A stretch of 64,000 nucleotides of DNA from Diphasiastrum complanatum (lineage: Eukaryota > Streptophyta > Lycopodiopsida > Lycopodiales > Lycopodiaceae). Of the stretch, positions 1-11,700 are shown one piece after another. The first letter of the stretch is position 1, and each line of letters opens with the position of its first letter. The stretch spans positions 26,257,039-26,321,038 of the forward strand of contig CM055097.1 in assembly GCA_029204225.1 (NCBI GenBank), read 5' to 3'. The notes under the pieces are model-generated. The model saw only the letters and a program-made list of their open reading frames with translations. It was not told where the DNA came from and did no database searches. The translations under genes were made by a program, and so were the position numbers.

Positions 1-313
1 ACTATCAACTCAAATTTTTCCGAAGGATCGAAGGACCCTTTGTACTGTCACGTTGAATTTTGCAAAAGACTTGAATTTTTCCAAAGATTAGAATTTTCCA
101 AAGCCTCGATTTCTTCAAAAGACTTGATTTTTTTTCAAAGACTCAAATTTTTCCGAAGACTAGAATTTTAGTGAAAACTCGAATTTTTTCGGAGGCTCAA
201 ATTTTTCCATGGACTCGAATTTTTCCAAAGACTCGAGATCGGCCATCATCCAAATCATCGGCCGCCACCTAGATCGGCCTCCATTGTCCGTCAACGACGG
301 GCACTCACAACTA

Positions 314-314
<1 letters not shown>
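1..314 (+). mobile_element. Helitron 3' portion (copy A), 5' end outside window
   Basis: The end is a textbook Helitron 3' terminus. A 6-bp stem GTCCGT/ACGGGC (286-291 with 297-302, one G-T pair, loop CAACG) is followed by an 8-nt spacer, then CTAG at 311-314, then T. The body (about 20-240) is a degenerate minisatellite built on the motif GACTCGAATTTTTCC, followed by a more conserved stretch (233-285) shared with copy B. No coding sequence is visible, so the element is non-autonomous. Its left end lies before the window. Confidence 0.7.
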
Positions 315-348
<34 letters not shown>

Positions 349-1099
349 AACTTATGTCCACTTTTGTGCATGTGTATGGGTGCACCCATGCAGCCTCCTC
401 TCCTCACCCATGCATGAGTTTTTTTTAACTAAAAAACTTGGGGAGGAGGATGCATGTATGGGAAAAGTGCATATCCCCATACATTTGCACATTGTGTGCA
501 TTGGGGGGTGGGCCCCAAAAAGATTCTCCACCCCTCCCTCCCAATCACTAAATTTAAATATCTTTCTCGAAATTCAAATATTTGAAGTTTGAAGTTAAGG
601 TTTTATTTTCTTCACACACTTCAATGTGCTTTAAACTTTAGCCAATAATCTTTATTACATGGCTTTCTTATTTATTTTGAATTATCAAAAATTTACCCAT
701 AAATCATGAACAGAAATTTTTTTTTGACTACCTAACACTGTTTTTTGTTTTTTCAAAAATCTCTATCTTGGCCCACCATTTTCATGAATGTTTAACCACA
801 AGCCCAAACTCACTATCTTTAACTCCAAAGGATCGAATTTTTCCAAAGAATTGAAAGACCTTTGTTTTGTTAAGTCGAATTTTTCAAAAGACTCGAATTT
901 TTTCGATGATTCAAATTTTTTAAAAGACTCGATTTTATTTTCCCGAAGACTAGAATTTTTTTGAAGGCTCGAATTTTTCCAAAGACTCAAATGTTTGATA
1001 TTCGAGATGCGAGATGTGCGAGATCGGCCATCATCCAAATCATCGGCCGCCACCTAGATCGGCCTCTATTGCCCGTCAACGACGGGCACTCTTTACTAG
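315..1099 (+). mobile_element. Non-autonomous Helitron (copy B), head-to-tail with copy A
   Basis: It begins TCTATATATA directly after the CTAG of copy A, which fits a Helitron 5' end. It ends with the stem GCCCGT/ACGGGC (1071-1076 with 1082-1087), an 8-nt spacer and CTAG at 1096-1099, followed by T. The last 270 bp repeat copy A: the same GACTCGAATTTTTCC minisatellite and near-identical sequence at 1019-1070. Near the 5' end (370-480) are imperfect inverted repeats around GGGTGCACCCA and CCTCCTCTCC/GGGGAGGAGG. The open frames across this stretch are repeat-derived and not genes. The (TA)n makes the exact 5' base uncertain. Confidence 0.6.
316..347. repeat. (TA)n microsatellite
   Basis: Uninterrupted TA run at the junction of the two Helitron copies. 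It could be the 5' terminus of copy B expanded by slippage. Confidence 0.85.
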
Positions 1100-1118
1100 T
1101 ATATATATATACATGTAC

Positions 1119-1166
<48 letters not shown>
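1100..1166. repeat. (TA)n microsatellite at Helitron insertion site
   Basis: AT-rich run directly after CTAG|T of copy B. Helitrons insert between A and T, so a TA-rich target is expected. Confidence 0.85.
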
Positions 1167-1169
<3 letters not shown>

Positions 1170-1180
1170 AGAAATGTGAC

Positions 1181-1514
1181 CTCAGAACCTCCCGCCGTGG
1201 CAGGAGATTCTGAATTTTTTTAATTATATATGTATCAGATGCTTTGGAACCTCCCGCTCTAAAAAATTTTGATCAGAGGTATCAGTTACTTCTAGTTTTT
1301 ATGCAAAGGAATCTGTCTAAGGCAGAAACCGCATTTCAATAAAACAGCAACCGCACCGCAAAAGGCCAGCATGCGGTTCATAACCTTCTAAACCGTAAGA
1401 CGAAAACTTACAAAACCGCAAGTTCAAACTTGCAATGACCAACGAGTCACTGGATCACAGATAACCACAACCGTACTTCATCAAAAAAGAAAATACGCGA
1501 CGGGAGGTTCTGAG
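1181..1514. mobile_element. Possible small terminal-inverted-repeat element
   Basis: CTCAGAACCTCCCGCCG at 1181-1197 is the reverse complement, with one mismatch, of CGACGGGAGGTTCTGAG near 1498-1514. Nothing between is coding. The interior has a run of ACCGCA-type motifs (1325-1440). No target duplication is obvious. It could also be a fragment of a larger repeat. Confidence 0.4.
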
Positions 1515-1614
1515 TTTTTTTAAACAAAAAATGAAACACTCCGAACCTTCCGCTGCGAGGGAGGTTCTGATTTTTTTTAAACAAAAAATGAAACACTCAG
1601 AACCTTTGAGTTTT
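1502..1614. repeat. Tandem duplication, ~57-bp unit x2
   Basis: The unit starts GGGAGGTTCTGA, runs through TTTAAACAAAAAATGAAAC and ends near CCGCTGCGA. It occurs twice in a row (about 1502-1559 and 1560-1614). Confidence 0.75.
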
Positions 1615-3003
1615 TTTGTCCAACAATTTAATTAATAAAAATGGTCTTTATTATAAATTTATAACTTATGCCCCATCAAAATTGAACGAAAAATACCATT
1701 GAATCAGACTTTTCCGTGCAAGTAAATGTATGCTTCGAAACTTAAAGAGAAGTAAAAATCAGAACATGGAAAAAAAAAACTTGGAGTTTGAGGTTTCTAA
1801 ATTATGTAACAAAGATAACTATTGAGATGGGGAGGGGGTTTATCTATCTTTGTGGATAGATGTTCATTTGCTTATGGGATTTATGAATTGCCACATGTCA
1901 ACAACGTGTTGAACTCATAAAAAAACAAATCAATTGATTTTGGCTTTTTTGGAAAGCCATCTTATTGTAATTGTGGCTCTTTAGCCACAATTCTTGGAAA
2001 TGGACAATTTCAGAATCTATATATACTCATGAGTTCTGTCATGCTTCTAGAAATATTTATGGGATAATTGTTGTATGTTTCTTCTGCTCTCCTCTCCTTG
2101 TTTTTTGAAAGACATATAATTAAAAATTGCACACAAAACATAAAGACATAAATAACTTTAAAAAATATAAAAGTGAAAATTAGTAGAATCAAATGATGAA
2201 TAACACTAAACGTCTACTAAATAAAAATCATAAATTTATAAAACCCAAAAATAAATAAAAGAATAAACAAATTGAAAGAAATTAAAATAGTATACAAATA
2301 ACATCACATAAGCATAACATTAATAGATTAGATATTCAAAAAAGTGAATAAAATATACAATATAAAATAACTTTAATAATACAAAGAAAATTGAATATAA
2401 TCAAAATAATTATAAAATAACTAGAAAAATGTATCAATAAAAAAAATATAACTATTAACAAATCATCAAAAAATAGAATATATCTATTAATAAATCATAA
2501 AAATTTAAAAAATTGATTATTTACTAAAATATTAAAATAAAACTATAAATAATAAAATACAAAATAACACAATAAATTAGATATATAAAAATCTTTGATC
2601 TATCATAACTTTATTCTCTGAACTTTGATGGAGATGAGTTCAAAAGCAAAATTGATCTACTTTTTGCATAGAATATGATGAAATATTCATATCTTACTGC
2701 ATATGATTCCATAAAAATACAGAGCTTGCATTTTATTTCATAATTGAGTTCTTTTTTATTTGTATTTTCAAATTAAAAAAATCATAAAGGTAAAAGTTAG
2801 ACCCAACTTCGGGTTTTTTGTTTTTTGTTTTTTGTTTTTGTTTTTATTTTAATAGTTCAAGAAAAGAGGATTTGAATCTCTACAAGGTTTAGCCTTGTCT
2901 TCCAAACTATTTATCCTACACAAAGAGGTGGTTAATCTAATATAGACATTTGCAACAAAATCAAATAGAACTTATACCACATCATCAAATATCCATTCAT
3001 ATT
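1615..3003. other. Gene-free stretch with AT-rich island
   Basis: I see no gene here. About 2100-2590 is extremely AT-rich, with few G or C bases over nearly 500 bp and no clear repeat unit. A (TTTTTTG)n-like run lies at about 2813-2855. Confidence 0.7.
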
Positions 3004-3279
3004 AGAACCACGCGAGAATAGACAAGTTCTCTTACCAAAAATGTAGATTCTCACATGGCATCGATATCTCACCTTGGCAATTGTGCATACATATAGAACC
3101 ATGTGAGAATAGACAAGTTCTTTTACCAAAAAATGCAAGTCCTTGCGTGATAGCAATATCTCACTTTAGCAATTGTCCGTACATATCAGAACTACACGAG
3201 AATAGACAAGTTCCCGTATCAAAAATGTGGATCCTCGCATGATTGCAATATCTCACCTCAACAATTGACTATACATATT
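3004..3279. repeat. Tandem repeat, ~92-bp unit x3
   Basis: Three copies start at 3004, 3095 and 3188 with AGAACCA or AGAACTA, each followed by GAGAATAGACAAGTTC and ending with a TCTCACCT...CAATTG...ATACATAT block. A fourth start (AGTACCA) is at 3280 but diverges at once. The short minus-strand open frame through it is a by-product. Confidence 0.85.
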
Positions 3280-4570
3280 AGTACCAAGAAAAAGTAAAAT
3301 ATGTGATCTTGCTTTTGTTTGAAAATGAAGAGTACTCTCTATTGCTTGAATCCCATATCACAATCTGACAAAGTAAAAAGGTAAAATTGTTAGTTTTATA
3401 AATTAATATCAAAGGGAACATCTTACTCAACCAAGAAGTTGAAAACATCGACTACATTATCTACAACAATATCATCTATTAATTTAAGGGGGAGTAGAAT
3501 ATCAATAAACTTGAACTCTATAAAAAGCAATTAGCACCTGCAAGAACAAGACATATATCACCAATAAAAAGCTGCAAAAGGAGCCCACATTGCTAAAACT
3601 TCCTCATAAAGCTCCTCAAAGTCATTCTCAAGAATACTCACAAGTATTCGACAAGGTGCAATGCAAATTAGTGTGACAACGGAAAAATCTAAAAGACTAG
3701 AGGTTCTATTTATGTAAAACTTTGATCTACAAATATTGATCATGGATTTTAGGAGTTGTATACTCATTTACACGTGAAAATTTGGATGGAATTTTCTCCC
3801 ATTTGTGGCGCATGATTTTTTTCTTGGTAGCGTGATTTGTTTCACGCGCATTGATAATATACTTCAAGAAATGAGCCAACCACTATTGGAGGTTTTGCGG
3901 ATCCCAAGGCAGCCCTAACCCTAGTTAATAAGTGACAGAAATTTGGCACCCTGCGTGTGTAAGTCCAAACCAATGATCACATAGTTATTTGATTAGTTAA
4001 AAGTTAATAAAAGACTTTAGGCCTTTTTGCAGGAGTTAAATATTACAAAGCCTAATAGTCAAGTTAGTGAATAAACCCACAAATTTCAAATAATAAGAAT
4101 GTGGAAATTGGCCAATAGGATTTGAGGCCAAAGCTCTAAAATCCACTTTATATAGTGGTACTTTCTGATTTATTTGACCTGTTCATTTCAATAAAGCAGG
4201 TTGAACCTCTTACGAATTGAAATCGGATGTCCTTGCTCTTCTTCTTGCTTCATCTCTCATGCTTTATTTGGATCTTTATATTATTGGATTTGACACTTGT
4301 TGAGATTGATCTTTATTATACTTTTTGTGAGAGAAAGAAGAGAGAGAGAAAAGTAAGCTTTATCTTTGGTTGGATAGTGTTAATGGATTGTAGTGTTAAT
4401 GGAACATAGTGTTAATTGTGGAATCATAACCATGTGCTTGAAGATGAACTAAGCTATTACTCTCATGGGAACTAGTCTTTGCGTGTAACAACAAGATAAT
4501 CCTCTTCATCTTTTGATGCTTGATTGAGCTTGGATCTAGGTTTGAAGGTGGATAGAAAATACATGCTACA
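3280..4570 (+). mobile_element. Region ending in probable 5' LTR of a Gypsy-like element
   Basis: No gene is seen. The right end reads ATGCTACA (4563-4570) immediately before a primer-binding-site-like sequence, as an LTR 3' end should. The left LTR boundary is not resolved; somewhere between 3900 and 4000 is plausible. The reverse-oriented element near 62.5 kb has the same ATGCTACA terminus, which supports the boundary. Confidence 0.4.
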
Positions 4571-4572
4571 AT

Positions 4573-4593
4573 TTGGGCACCATTGCTAGGGAG
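4573..4593 (+). other. Gypsy primer-binding-site-like sequence
   Basis: TTGGGCACCATTGCTAGGGAG resembles the TTGGCGCCGTTGCCGGGGA sequence that follows the LTR in plant Athila/Tat-type Gypsy elements. It is diverged by about five substitutions. Position and orientation agree with the gag remnant downstream. Confidence 0.5.
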
Positions 4594-5939
4594 CTATGCC
4601 AATTTTTCATTTTCAACATGTTTCTGATCCATGCTTGGATGTTAGCTTGCATTTAGGCATCTTTTTTTGCATATTAGTGTTGAAATTGCATTTTATGATT
4701 ATTTTTGGAAAGAATTTTTCTTGTTTTGTGTGGATTTTTTGCTTGAGATCTATTTTGATTGTTAAGCATGGAAGGCCAAATAGATGACTATTCCTAAGAT
4801 CCATTTGGATCTGAAAAAACCAACAAAACCATAAAAATTGTTCGTGTTCTGCAATTTTGGTGACAAAAAGGGGCAAAATTTTCAGTAGACATTGATAAAC
4901 TTTTATTCCTTTGCAACCAGCCTTTGTCCACTTGTAGGTAGGACTGCCTTGATGCAGTGAAGCTACAGACTAAAGGACAAAGGTTACTTCCCATCCAATT
5001 TTCAAAAACTGAAGAAAAACACCAAAAGGTGAAAAAACTCCTAAAAATAGAGAAATATTAAAAACCATCCTCCATCTAGTCTATTGTATATAGACCTGAC
5101 CTAGATCTACTTATAACCAGGTCGACAAAAATTAATTCAAAAAATAGAAGACTGAAGTGATTGTTACACTAGTTGTTGGTAACCATTTGTAGAAAGTTTT
5201 ACACCTTTCTACAAGAATATCAACTCTTTGAGAGGAACCTTTGCCTGAGTCATAGTCAATCCATCTTGCTAGTTTTAGTAATCAATAAGTTGGGTGAATA
5301 TTAGGTCAAGGTTAGTTGTTATACTGAGCTATTTTTGCCAAAAAACCTACCATTTTTTGCAAAAATAACAATATCACTCTTGAACCTTCGCCGATTTGTT
5401 TGAGATTTTCAAATTTAGTGATTTATCATTTTTTAGTTCGACAAAGGTTAGTTATTTTCAGATTGTTCCAAAAGTTCACTTTAACCCTCGCCAAGCTACA
5501 AAAATATCATTGTTTGCCAAAAGAACCTTCGCCAATTCTACCCGAGTTTCATCTTTGTCAGATCTACCTACTGTCAAATAGACGAAGGTTAATTTTTTCA
5601 AATTTGTTAGGAAAAAATAGCCAGTTAAATGAATTTCTCTATCAAAATAGTATTGGAAGAACCCTCGTCGAGTTAATCTTTGCCAGGATGTCCATTTTTT
5701 AGTTTTGAGCTATTAGATTTAGTTATTGTCAAATTTGTGAAAGATTCTGACTAGAATTGGTACTGATTTTGAGAAATTTTTATTTTTAGAGTACCAATAG
5801 CTTGATCAAGATCTCTTTTTTCTGGAAGTTTCAAATCTCAAGTGATAAAGTACAAGATAGATCATAAAATAGAAAAAAAAAAATCTAAATCCAATTTCAT
5901 TGTCCGTTACCTACTTTTGTTTTGAAGTAATTCGTAAGA
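4594..5939 (+). mobile_element. Gypsy-like leader, non-coding
   Basis: About 1.3 kb between the primer-binding site and gag without a convincing open frame. The motif CCTTCGCC or CCCTCGCC, and its complement GCGAAGG or ACGAAGG, recurs at irregular spacing from 5240 to 5690. Long leaders are usual in Athila/Tat-type elements. Confidence 0.4.
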
Positions 5940-6820
5940 ATGACAGATTCAGATTCTAAGCTTGAAGTTTGGTTACGTCAATGTCCTATCGTTAGAAAAA
6001 CTCCTTGTTTAGAATTGCCAAAGTATAACAGATCATCTCATCCAGATAGATTTCTTAAAACCATTTTCGAATCATGAAAAGTCTATGGTGAAGTTAATCC
6101 AGAGGATAAACTTAAATTATTTCCTATGTCTTTGAGTTAAGCTACTCAAGATTGGTCTTACAATCAAGATTTGATGGAACGTTCAGATTGGGAAGTAGAC
6201 AATGCAGGTGATAAGATGCAAAAAACTTTTCCTAGTAAGTAAAATGTTTGTTGTGCAATCTGTGCTAGAAATCATACTATGAATGAATGCCTCACAATAA
6301 AAAGATATATGCCACCGGATACCTATTGTCATCTGTGCAATTCAACCAAACATGAGACAAATTTTTGCTCATTTAATCCATGGATTATTCAGCAACGATA
6401 TTTTAAGTTTGAATATCAAGAGAGTTCAAGATGGAAAGCACCAGATGGGAAAGTCCATGGTCTTGGATTTTCAGAATGATTAGCCTTAACAGTTAGCCTT
6501 AGCAGCTCTGCCAGTACAGAAAGCTCCTCCCACGAATATGATGGAGCCAGGACCTTCAAGCGGTCACGAACATTAGAATTATAATGCAAATCAAGACATT
6601 GGTCCTTCAAAGAAATATGCTATCTATGTTGCTGCACAACAACAATAGTCCAAACAGTGGCTAGAGTGCCACTTGGATGTCTTGGATGTGGAGAAAATCA
6701 CAAGATTGCATAATGCCCCGATAAAGTCAAATTTAATCCCTTTTGTTGAGAATGTGGATAAGGACATTGCTACGAGGACTGTCTAGCTAGACCAAAACCA
6801 CCACCTATAACTGCTCCTTT
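5940..6820 (+). pseudogene. Decayed Gypsy-like gag with CCHC zinc knuckles
   Basis: An ATG at 5940 opens a frame (MTDSDSKLEVWLRQCP...) that continues with in-frame stops near 6076 and 6136. It resembles the retrotransposon gag core (FLKTIFES, KLKLFPMSL, ATQDW). Four CCHC-type knuckles follow: CAICARNHTMNEC (~6253), CHLCNSTKHETNFC (~6328), CLGCGENHKIA-C (~6682) and C-ECG-GHCYEDC (~6742). The last two lie in a frame with stops. Knuckles bind genomic RNA in the Gag particle. The many stops and frame changes show the copy is dead. Some plant Gypsy and pararetroviral proteins share this layout, but the Gypsy-type primer site upstream favours Gypsy. Confidence 0.6.
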
Positions 6821-7536
6821 GAATATGATTATGATTGTTGTTGAACCACCTATGCAAAATATGTTCCAGTTACTGATTTACCATGACTTGGACAAGGGAA
6901 CCGTTCAATTTTACGACTGGTATAAGACGGTCTCTGGATAATTGAAGATGACCATAAAGAGCAATATCAAGAAGTGTTGGCTATCTTCTTTCCTCCTTAG
7001 CCACCTCATACCTAGAAAATAAGGTTCATAGATTTCATGTTGAATCAGTGTTAGTTGTCTACGAGCTAGCACCAGCTGAATCATTCCATCAGGCGTCTAC
7101 CTCATAGAGTTGTAGGCGAGTACGCAGCAAGATTGTTTCACCACACTCGCCTCTTACATCTCATTGACGAATTCAGCCACCACCTTTAGCTGCGCAACCA
7201 CTCCTCGTTGGTAGCTGCTCAGAACTTCCCATGCCCCCAACCTCTGGAACTCCCCTAGCCATTGATCCTACTCAAGTGTCTTCTGTGACAATTGGTTCTA
7301 CTGTCCAAGTCGTAGAAGCACGGGTTGCCTCACCTCCACATTTGACCACAATGTCCCCATCAACACAACGTTTTATGGAACTTTTTGATGATTCTAATCT
7401 CTCAGAGCCTTGGTCCCTTTGATCTCAACTCCCATGGAATGGAATTCGATTAGTTCCAAGACATCTCTCAAAATCTAGATTTTGCACAATAGTCTTAGCG
7501 AATACCAGATCCAGCAATAGTTTTCTAGTGTTGGCT
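6821..7536 (+). mobile_element. Decayed retroelement body, Pro/Ser/Thr-rich tract
   Basis: No intact gene. Around 7060-7430 the + strand reads in broken frames as a proline-, serine- and threonine-rich protein (open piece 7231-7422). It follows the gag knuckles and is probably the C-terminal linker of the same element. Confidence 0.35.
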
Positions 7537-8105
7537 TCAAAAGTTGTTTCTAGTACTGATTTTTCTAACTTGTCATCAATATTTTCTCAGAACTAGAATC
7601 TTCCATTAGAGAATCCTATCACCTCTATTCAAATTAATCGAAGATACTTGCTGCTCACAACAGATCCCTTTCCATCAACATTTCCACAATGAATGGAACA
7701 TGATAAAAAGGATTTAACAATCTAATTCTTAAGCATCCAACATCATAACTCGGGTGTGTCACTTTGGTTAACTAAGGATAAGATCTACTCACCTAATGTG
7801 CTTCTCTTACAAGATTACTACTCACAAACTGTAGATCTATAATCTCTTACCTACTCGAAATAAAACTCTTACTCACATTCACAATTCATTTCATTCAACA
7901 TTAGAATGCTTCAAGAATCCAACACATGACTTGATCAACAAAATAGTACATAGAAATGATAAGAAGTACTCCAAGGATTCTCATTCCAATGACAATAACT
8001 TCTTACAAGACTCCATGCACAAGATGCACGCTCTTTTTTCAATTCTATTAGTCACTAACATTGATCACTAGCACATTCAATTGACTATCCTTCCCTAGAT
8101 TTCCC
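7537..8105 (+). repeat. Left arm of a ~570-bp inverted repeat
   Basis: This arm is the diverged reverse complement of 14175-14741. Matching landmarks include TGTTTCTAGTACTGAT, CCACAATGAATGGAAC, TTCTTAAGC, ACCAAAGTGAC (in the other arm), CATGACTTG, TACTCCAAGGATTCTCA and TTGACTATCCTTCC. The identity is high by eye with scattered substitutions and small indels. Both arms carry stops. Confidence 0.85.
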
Positions 8106-10139
8106 GATTCTCCCCCCAAGCTTCTTGGCAGTCACTTTCTATAATTGAATATTGTTGAACTCTCCACTATCGGGTTACATCCAATGAATTTTAATGTAAC
8201 TAACTAGACTTTACTCAACTCATGATCTTACACAACAAGATGCCATGGTTGGATTCATAATTACAAGTCTAGATACTCCAGTTCTTGGATTAATAGACAC
8301 CAGAAAGTATACCTTCGGCTGATTGTGATCTTGGTAGAAAATCTACCAACATCTCTTGCAACTCCCTAGTGATCTTTGTCAATGCTCAATGCTTTGATGC
8401 TCGCAATAGATCAATCAAATCGCTATTTTGCTAACTATGATAATACTTGGTAAATGTACTCCATGATTCTACATTCCAAGAGATCATCAGAAAGATTGCA
8501 ATATCTAAAGACCTAAAAGCACAAAGATGAGCTGAAATAAAAATTAATGACTACTTTTGTTGAGTTCGAGTTTATGGTTGGTAGCATTGTTGTACCTATG
8601 AGCCTAGCCCTGGTTGATATGAAAGAAATGCAACAATGGTACATGGATGCACAACTAGCTTTTTGGAAGCTAGAATCTAAGATCCCTCCAGCCCATGATT
8701 ATCAGGGTCACTTTCTGATGACAGCAGCCTACAACCGTTACACTCCTACCTTGAAGGAATTTTCATTCAGCCTTCCAAATAACAATAACCATACATTTGT
8801 CATTCCTCTGGCCACCAAGTATCTTATGGAATTCGGGTTTTCAGAAGGGCCGATCAAAATCACAAAGAAGTTGAAGGAGTTAGACTAGAGCCCTGGACAT
8901 CTCAAATTCTTAGAAACCTCCATGGATAAATACAAGAAAAAAAGATGGCTATTTGCTAGAAGCCATCAAGAGCAAAGATCTAGATGCAGCATGCACATAC
9001 CTGACCAAAAATACACATAGGCAGAGGTCAAGGGTGAAGCGCATCCCTATGTTGGCTTTTATTGGCAGAATCTCTTATTTAAAGAGTCGTGCACTACAAC
9101 TAGGCCAGCACGATATCAAAATTTTTGCATGAAACAATCCTCAAGAATTAGACCATCACAACATTAGGCTACCTTCTTTTTGACATCACACAATCCCAGA
9201 TTCCACGACATGACCTGAACACTGTCTTGCAACCACTAGACAAGGAGCTTAGGCAATTGCAAATGATAGCCAAGCCAGACATAGGTGCTTAAGAGGATGA
9301 ATAGCTAGAGGCATCCACACTAGCTACGAGGGCATCAAAGAAAACCACACCCCAGAAGAAATGAAGCAAGAACATCCAGGGGCGACAACTGGCGCGGAAG
9401 CGGAAGACGAAGAGGAGCAGACAACACCAAGATAAGAGAAGAAGCAGGAATCATTTAAGGGAAAGAGACTCATTAAGTGAAGGAGGAGCTTACGCTCCAA
9501 GGCCCCTACACCTTCCAGCTCAAATACAAAAAATAACAAATCTCAATCACCGACAAGGCCTCCACAAGATATGAAGACTAAAATGATGGGGGCACAAAGT
9601 TCACGTAAATACGACCAAAGCTCATCTAGGTCACACTGACAAGCCATTGTCTTCAATCTCCAAAATACTACAATGGATGATATGAGAGCAGTTGATAGCC
9701 AAGCTGTGAATCCAAAAAAAAGAAGGAGAGTGCCAAGCAGAAGAACAGGCAAAAGTGGCACTACAAAGAATGATCAGCATTAGGGCATAATGGTTGAGTG
9801 CACAACCATTGCAGATGCAACAACAAGTGAAGAATACACAACAGCGGTATCAACCGAGGAGGAGGCACCTGATGTGAAGCCTACAATGGGATCGATCAGG
9901 CCATTTTCATCCTCTCACACCCACACCATTATTATTAATGTTGATCAACAGGGAATGTACATATTAAGAAAGAGTTAAATCCATTGAGCAGTCCCCCAAC
10001 TCAATCCATTTTTGTTTCCATTCCCATTTCCACCCCACCTATCCAATTTGATGTCGGAACCACCACTACTTTACCATGAGACTCACAATTTTGCTTCCCA
10101 CCCTCACATTATTTAATTACCTTCCCAATTCCCTTTATT
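8106..10139 (+). mobile_element. Decayed retroelement-like coding tract
   Basis: The + strand has protein-like stretches in shifting frames with no family I recognise. The longest is 8547-8888 (113 aa, begins MTTFVEFEFMVGSIV). From about 9300 the composition is rich in Lys, Gln, Glu and Ser. It lies downstream of the gag remnant in the same orientation and may be an accessory reading frame of that element. Confidence 0.3.
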
Positions 10140-10960
10140 CAAAGATGTCAGCAATCTGCCAAAAACTACCAAGCAAACTCTAGAAGCCCATGCTGAGACG
10201 TCCTATCATTTGCACTGGTTGATAATCCAACACAAAGAACTGGCCGAGCAATTAGCCAAGAAGAACAAAGACCTAGAGACTTGCCAAGCGAAGCTCAAGA
10301 AGAAGTGAATAAGAGCTGTAGAAGAAGAGCTGAGGAGCCAAGAATTACAAGGATTGATCCAAGAACAACTCCAAGGCCTCCTACAGTTGCAAAATTAGCT
10401 CAAATAACAAGCCACACAGGCCTTTACAAAGCATCACATATTGACAACCACAACAAATGAGCTACCACAAGTTAAACCAAAAGACATTGTTGTAGTGCCA
10501 CCACTTGGAGAGGCCATCCGGATGGAGAGATTTGTGGAATTGATCCAAAGGTATGAAGCCCACAAGGCCAATAGTCAAGACCATCATGAAAAGAAGCCGC
10601 TTGAATCCCATAATCAAGTTAGGAAAATACAGCAAGACCTACAAAGGGTCCTAGAATAGGCGAACCAACTTTGGAACACTACTTGCAAAGTACAAGCATG
10701 GCTAGCACAACCGAAAAAAAAAAAAGACCAAGATGGACATGGCATGGGAGGACCATTCGAGGCTACTACTTGATCAGGTGTGGATTTCCACATGGCTTTC
10801 AAGACCTCCAAAGGGCCTCGTACCCGACCATAATACATCTGATACTGGCCCTTCTATTCCCTTTTCTAGAGAAAATATGGGCCCAAAGAGGGCCCTGTAA
10901 GAAATGCCATGTAGGAGAGAGAAAACTAACAACAAAGTAATTAAAACATCATTTTCTAAC
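10140..10960 (+). pseudogene. Broken coiled-coil coding tract
   Basis: In broken frames the + strand encodes a Gln/Lys/Glu/Leu-rich coiled coil, for example LAEQLAKKNKDLETCQAKLK near 10240 and LQGLIQEQLQGLLQLQN near 10350. The open piece 10441-10659 (MTTTTNELPQVKPKDIV...) has heptad-like spacing. A similar coil appears at 15050-15440, so both may come from one retroelement family with a long coiled-coil Gag or accessory protein. No function is assigned. Confidence 0.35.
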
Positions 10961-11029
10961 TTCTTTATGCATTTGCCTGCACTACTTTCCAAGAAAATAA
11001 ATTTATCTTATTTTAGTCACATCAAACTT

Positions 11030-11700
11030 CACTGGTGCTTAATCACAGTTAAAGTATAATTTTCAAAATGTTGTAATATTCCCTCCCAATAGTTGAGAAC
11101 ATTCAAAAATTTGAATTAGGAGTGACATTTCAGAAATAAAGCCTACGCCACCTCTATCTCGAGGGTTGAACAAGTGTTTAGCACCATCTCCAGCTTTGTT
11201 ATTGTCATTGTGCTATTTGTTTCTATACTACTATACCGATGACAAAGTTTTATCATCTTCATGTGGATCTGTCATTCAGTGAGTCAATTCATAATCTATA
11301 TGTGTCATGACAAAATTGGCCTTTTGGGTTACTGTGAGAATTTGATGCCCTATGGAAATGCACATTCAATGCAAAGAATACATTATTTGGAAGAGGAACT
11401 AAAGAAAATATCAAACGAGTGCAAAGACAAATCTACAAAGTTAAAAACTTGTTTGGAAGATAATGAGATGTTCAAGATCCAAATGTTGAAATCTTCTTTG
11501 CATCATTTTACAACTAGTAATGATGAGATAAAAACTGCATTTCAATCCATGCGTATCTCATATTTGTCTCTTGTTAAAGTTACAGATGTGCTCAACAGAA
11601 AGGCTAGAAGCAACAATAAGAAAAGACTGGTAACCAAGGATATATGTGATCTATCATCCAAAGGAGGTTATTGAAAAAGACGAATCCGTGTATTCGACAT
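11030..11700 (+). pseudogene. Ulp1-bearing DNA transposon copy 1, N-terminal part
   Basis: The frame 11261-11674 contains WICHS...GLLGYCENL followed by a Glu/Lys-rich coiled coil (LEEELKKISNECKDKSTKLK). The same order occurs on the minus strand in copy 2: WICNGHSGLLGYCERLH, then FLEGELIRISSYCQNRD (24500-24290). Similarity upstream (GTATAA...CAAAA near 11060 and 25000) suggests the copies align back to about 11030. The region right of 11700 has stops, and the central transposase-like part seen in copy 2 is missing here. Confidence 0.5.

Noticed and set aside
763-1053. 96-aa minus-strand frame of Ser/Phe/Lys/Glu repeats
   Set aside because: It is a translation of the GACTCGAATTTTTCC minisatellite in Helitron B.
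5940-6820. Pararetrovirus (Caulimoviridae) coat-protein origin for the CCHC motifs
   Set aside because: A Gypsy-type primer site and LTR-like end lie upstream, and no movement-protein or other pararetroviral signature was seen.
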